From assembly GCA_023014335.1 (NCBI GenBank), contig JAECYW010000002.1:1054001-1118000 (forward strand): a DNA stretch of 64,000 nt, read 5' to 3'. The notes below the pieces were generated by a model. It made no database searches. It was not told the DNA's origin and saw only the letters and a list, made by a program, of their open reading frames with translations. Below, piece after piece: positions 60,371 through 64,000 of the stretch (positions are counted from its first letter, which is position 1; each line of letters starts with the position of its first letter). A program made the translations under genes and the position numbers. Source of the DNA: Galerina marginata. Lineage: Eukaryota; Basidiomycota; Agaricomycetes; Agaricales; Galerinaceae.

Positions 60371-62787
60371 ATGATCGCTGCCCCCATTATTATCACCGCA
60401 GACGAAATAAACTGTCTTATATACTCTTACTTTCAAGACTCTGGTACGCAAAATTTCTTGGTGCTGCTTCAAACGATTTGCTCAGCCGAAAGCACCTAGG
60501 TTTCAACCATTCCGCGTTCGCCCTTCGGAATGAAGGTCGCTTACAGAATTCTCCGTTCTTCACGAAACACATCCCACGCGGGGAGCTCGTAGATCTACTC
60601 AGCAAAGCTTTACTCTATCTCGAAGTTGAATCCCACTGGCGGGCCGATGGACTCACAACCAACTGCAAGAGCGGCTTTTCTTTGCTTGAACATCATGTAT
60701 GCTCCTTGGAACCACCTCAGGATAAGATAGCTTCTGTTCAGGACATCCACATGGACATAGACGACTCTATATCAATTCTCGACACAAATTTGTCACGACC
60801 ATCGGCAACTGCCTCACAGGCGCATTCCACCTCTCAACCGAAGGACTCCCTACCACATCAAAACGGCCCACAAAACACTGACTCTACATTCCTTCCCGAT
60901 AAGAGATACACCATCATCCCAATCCCTCGCCGCTGTAGTAGATGGTAGTGTCAAGCGGAAAACGTCCCCGGTTCCAACAGAAGGTCCTGTGGAGAAGCGC
61001 GCTAGGCATGCCTCAACTGACATGGATATCGACACGTTTTCAGAATGTCTGTTCGTTCGCCTTAATATTTAAAGCTGCACTAATTGATGACAATTAGCCG
61101 CGCGATCGAAGACGCCACCAAATATTCCTGGTCTCGTGTATGGAAACATCCGAGCGCCTACCAGGCAAGGTTTGCGAACTCAAGGTCCCGGGGACTCAAC
61201 AACGGATCCCCGAGTCGTCTTATTGCTTCCTGGCCACCAGACAGAGGTATTTATTTTATTGTTGAATAACGGACTTCTACTAACAAAGACAGGTGTTCGT
61301 GTGTGCTTTCAACCCTACAATGCACAACCTTTTGGCTTCGGGGTGGGTTTCTTTCCCTGTTTCCTTTTTTGGATATTTCTCCCATATGGTCTTTGTCCAG
61401 GTCAAAAGATGCCGTTGTCAATCTTTGGGACCTTCCGGACCCCCCACCATCAAACTCAAGTGAATTCGCAGATGCTCCCGGAGAGCCGCTCGTACTTGAG
61501 AACGTGTCAAAAGCCGTGCAAGGTGACCTTACGTGTTTAAACTGGAATTCAGAAGGGACATTATTGGCTATTGGGTCATACGATTCGATTCTCCGTGTTT
61601 GCACGAGTACAGGATCAGTATACTTTTCGCATCCACAACACCAGGTAAGTTATGCCGTTCAAATGCTTTTATGTAATGCCTGATCATTCATGTCTCATGC
61701 GTTATGTTGAGAAGGGCCCCATATTTTCAGCTCGGTTCTCAAAGAGTGGTTCGTGGCTATTAACCGGGAGTCTAGACGGGACAACATGCCTATGGGATGT
61801 TAAAGAAAAAGCGTCTACATAAGCAATATCGATGTCATAAAGGTGGCTGTCTGTCTTGGTCCTTTCTTCAAAGATTCCTCAATCTCTAATATTGTTCGCC
61901 ATAGATTGCTGTTTGGATATTGAATGGATAAACGAGGACACATTCGCCAGTGCCGGGGCCGACATGCGTATTTTTGTGATGCGTGTGGATGAGGATGAAC
62001 CAATTAAGACGCTAAAGTGAGTTCACTGGCCATGCCATTGTATCCTTATCCTTCATCTAACAACCTCACCAGTGGACACAAAGATGAGATTAACCAAATC
62101 AGAGTAAATCCTTCTGGAACGAGACTGGCTTCCTGCTCAGATGACGGGACTGCCCACATCTGGAAAGTGGATAACATTAGCCATGGGCCAGACGCAATTC
62201 CCGGATTATCGGCCTCTGATCATGGTGTGTCATTGAAGGGCCATATGCATTCCGTCAGCACTGTCGGTTGGTGTGTTGATCACCCGGCTGGAACAAACGA
62301 ACTGATAGCGACGTAAGCCGGTTTGATGAATTTCCAGCTTAACTGACTGACTAGGGGAATTTATCAGCTCATCGTTTGACGGCACAGCCCGCTTATGGGA
62401 CTCGGTAACGGGAGAATGTCTCAACGTCTTTAGGGATCACAAAGCCCCTCTTTATTCTCTGACATTTAGTCCAGATGGCAAATTCTTCGCCACCGGCAGC
62501 GGAGACGGTTGGTTGCATCTGTACCATACAAGGGTATGTCACAAGGGATCTATCTCATTTTATGGTGTTTCATTCCTCTCTAGTCGTACGTCCGAATATG
62601 GTCATGGTATGCTGGGGCCGATAAACCTGGAGTCTTTGAGATCGACTGGCAAGAACACGAAGGGGTCAATCGGATCGCAATGGCGCTTGAATGCCGACAG
62701 GTCGCTGTGCTAGATCTGAATAAGCTGGATGCATTCCGTTCATTGACATCACAAAACGGGGGTGAATCGGAGCTGCGCGGGCAATGA
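60371..62787 (+). CDS. TBL1/SIF2-like LisH-WD40 corepressor subunit
   Basis: Homologue of TBL1X/TBLR1 and yeast Sif2, the WD40 subunit of histone-deacetylase corepressor (SMRT/Set3) complexes. The N-terminal LisH motif is TADEINCLIYSYFQDSG-FNHSAFALRNE across an intron, then a helical region (IPRGELVDLLSKALLYLEVE). A disordered linker with a KRKTSPVPTEGPVEKRARH basic patch follows. Eight WD repeats include GHQTEVFVCAFNPTMHNL, SKDAVVNLWDLPDPP, WLLTGSLDGTTCLWDVKEK, QYRCHK-DCCLDIEW, LASCSDDGTAHIWKVD and FDGTARLWDSVTGECLNVFR. Single-base skips are required in CCC 60918-60920 and AAAAA 61806-61810 to keep these blocks in one frame. The last exon ends ESELRGQ. Confidence 0.92.
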
Positions 62788-63905
62788 CACTGGAAGTTCC
62801 CAACAAACCTCCTTCACGTAAGGAGTAAGATTGACGCATTCCCAAGACGGGTTGCCATTTCGATGGACAGGGAGCAGAGGCTGCGTCAACATTGATGGCT
62901 TTAGGCGATAATAGTCAAAGCCACAAATCCGAGCCGTGCACGATCAAGCACAAGCAGTGTAACTATGCGGATTAGGATATACATACGCCGCTAATGGGGA
63001 AGCCCTTTCTGTCGACATTTCCCTCTTTGGTCGCGTACTTCTAATCTAACCCTGCCATTGGGCTATATACTCCTTATTTCAAAGTGACACTTTTGATGGA
63101 TTACTGGAGGAGTTTACCTTTCTAATCTAGCAGTCCTAAATCCGACAAGTCTGTATTTAATTTATAAATTTCCCTTCTGTATCAACGGCTACAAGTCTCT
63201 CTGTGACCCTTCTGGGCTCGGATCCCTTAATTTCCGGTAGACGCACCTTTGTCGACACCCTGACTCCTGAGGAATATTTTTTGTTCACGGGCAATTTTTA
63301 GATACAATGTTCACTGGTTCCTTCAGCATGCTGGTCTTCTTTGCCGTTGGCGATGGTTCGGATCCTTTTTAGGTTTACTAGATTATCATTCGCAACAGAA
63401 AAAGTATATGAATCTCAACGTACTGGTCCATTTTTCGCACTATTTACAGGCTTACAATATAGGTATCGGGAGTGCATGAATTTTACACATTCACTAATAT
63501 CAGTCAATCCTCTGGTACCACATTTATACAGTATAAACATTACAATCATTACACACATAGTTATTAATTCTTGAGGACGACTGTACAGTACATTAAAGTT
63601 GGAGGTGGCGCTACAAATCAAGATATCTGTCATCAAAGAACGATTGTAAACCTGAGGGCTGAGATTGTGGTGGCGCAGCGGAAAGAAGGGATGGGAACGC
63701 GTTTCGCTTGGAATTTTGTTGATAGACGATGGCATTAAAATAAGTCGTGAAGTCGAATCAATATCGGGTGTTCGGAGAAAAGGATGGCTGGCCTTCAGAC
63801 AGTCTAACTGATCTAGGCAAATACAGGTGGTGTTACGGATAGCGTTTCCTTGAGTCACACTGAAGATATGGATCCGACCGAAGTGGAAACCGTATATGCA
63901 AAATA
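62788..63905. other. Intergenic 3' region, no gene recognised
   Basis: About 1.1 kb between two convergent ends. It is AT-rich with short frames on both strands; the minus-strand frame at 63415-63858 has no conserved pattern and lies downstream of a likely stop. Treated as 3' untranslated and spacer sequence. Confidence 0.35.
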
Positions 63906-64000
63906 TTAAGCGATATTGGCCTTGAGCGATTGATTCCGGGAGGGCAGCGGAGGTAGTCCAGTATAGTGGGTCTCTTCATTCGGTCCATATCCGTCAACAG
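63906..64000 (-). CDS. Possible C-terminal end of a gene entering from the right edge
   Basis: On the minus strand the last bases read VDGYGPNEETHYTGLPP, LPSRNQSLKANIA and a TAA stop. The hydrophilic composition looks like a protein tail, but the piece is only 30 codons and a second frame is also open, so this is a weak call. No family can be named. Confidence 0.28.
   Translation of the reverse strand, partial: VDGYGPNEETHYTGLPPLPSRNQSLKANIA

Noticed and set aside
8746..61810. Programmed +1 ribosomal frameshifting as the explanation for the frame shifts
   Set aside because: The sites share no slippery codon or stop-codon context and no downstream signal; the shifts fall in runs of A, C, G or T alike. 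Homopolymer sequencing error explains them more simply.
63415..63858. Minus-strand open frame of 147 codons
   Set aside because: Low similarity to any protein pattern, located in an AT-rich region just downstream of a probable stop codon; no supporting splice sites.
1..64000. tRNA genes and CRISPR arrays
   Set aside because: No clear A-box/B-box pair or regularly spaced direct repeats were seen; CRISPR is not expected in a fungal nuclear genome.

Overview
The window is nuclear DNA of a filamentous fungus, most likely a mushroom-forming basidiomycete (Agaricomycetes). Genes are densely packed on both strands and broken by many GT-AG introns of about 45-65 nt. The protein families are fungal/eukaryotic, and one gene carries a DUF6535 membrane domain, which is essentially an Agaricomycete family. 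I saw no tRNA, rRNA, CRISPR array or intact transposon.

Left part (1-20.4 kb): a HET-C-like gene cut by the window edge, LTV1 (40S ribosome biogenesis), a divergent TAF2 (TFIID) that carries three bromodomain-like modules at its C-terminus, FAB1/PIKfyve, a divergent CSN2 (COP9 signalosome) and mitoribosomal protein mL40. A 2.9-kb gene-poor gap follows.

Middle (23.3-36.5 kb): mitoribosomal uL1m, RSM22 (mitoribosome assembly) and SAD1/USP39 (spliceosome), then two very small genes (a one-pass membrane protein and a 77-aa double-stranded-RNA-binding protein). A gene desert of about 5 kb follows, then the heterotrimeric G-protein beta subunit.

Right part (37-64 kb): a long coiled-coil protein, a disordered protein with a repeated short motif, NVJ2 (SMP lipid-transfer protein), an unrecognised 250-aa protein, the DUF6535 protein, a COQ1-like prenyl synthase that has lost its catalytic aspartates, a Roadblock/LAMTOR2-like protein, a serine-rich protein, and a divergent pair of WD40 genes (DCAF11-like and TBL1/SIF2-like). 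The start of another gene may lie at the right edge.

Most genes are housekeeping: ribosome biogenesis and mitochondrial translation (LTV1, mL40, uL1m, RSM22), transcription and splicing (TAF2, TBL1-like, SAD1), ubiquitin/COP9 (CSN2, DCAF11-like), and vacuole/endomembrane (FAB1, NVJ2, LAMTOR2-like).

A window-wide oddity affects every gene model. In at least a dozen places, conserved protein sequence can be followed only by skipping exactly one base, nearly always inside a run of identical bases. All the shifts have the same direction. This looks like single-base homopolymer over-calls in the assembly, and naive gene prediction will truncate these genes. The most interesting biological leads are the TAF2-bromodomain fusion, the catalytically dead COQ1-like protein and the uncharacterised proteins.
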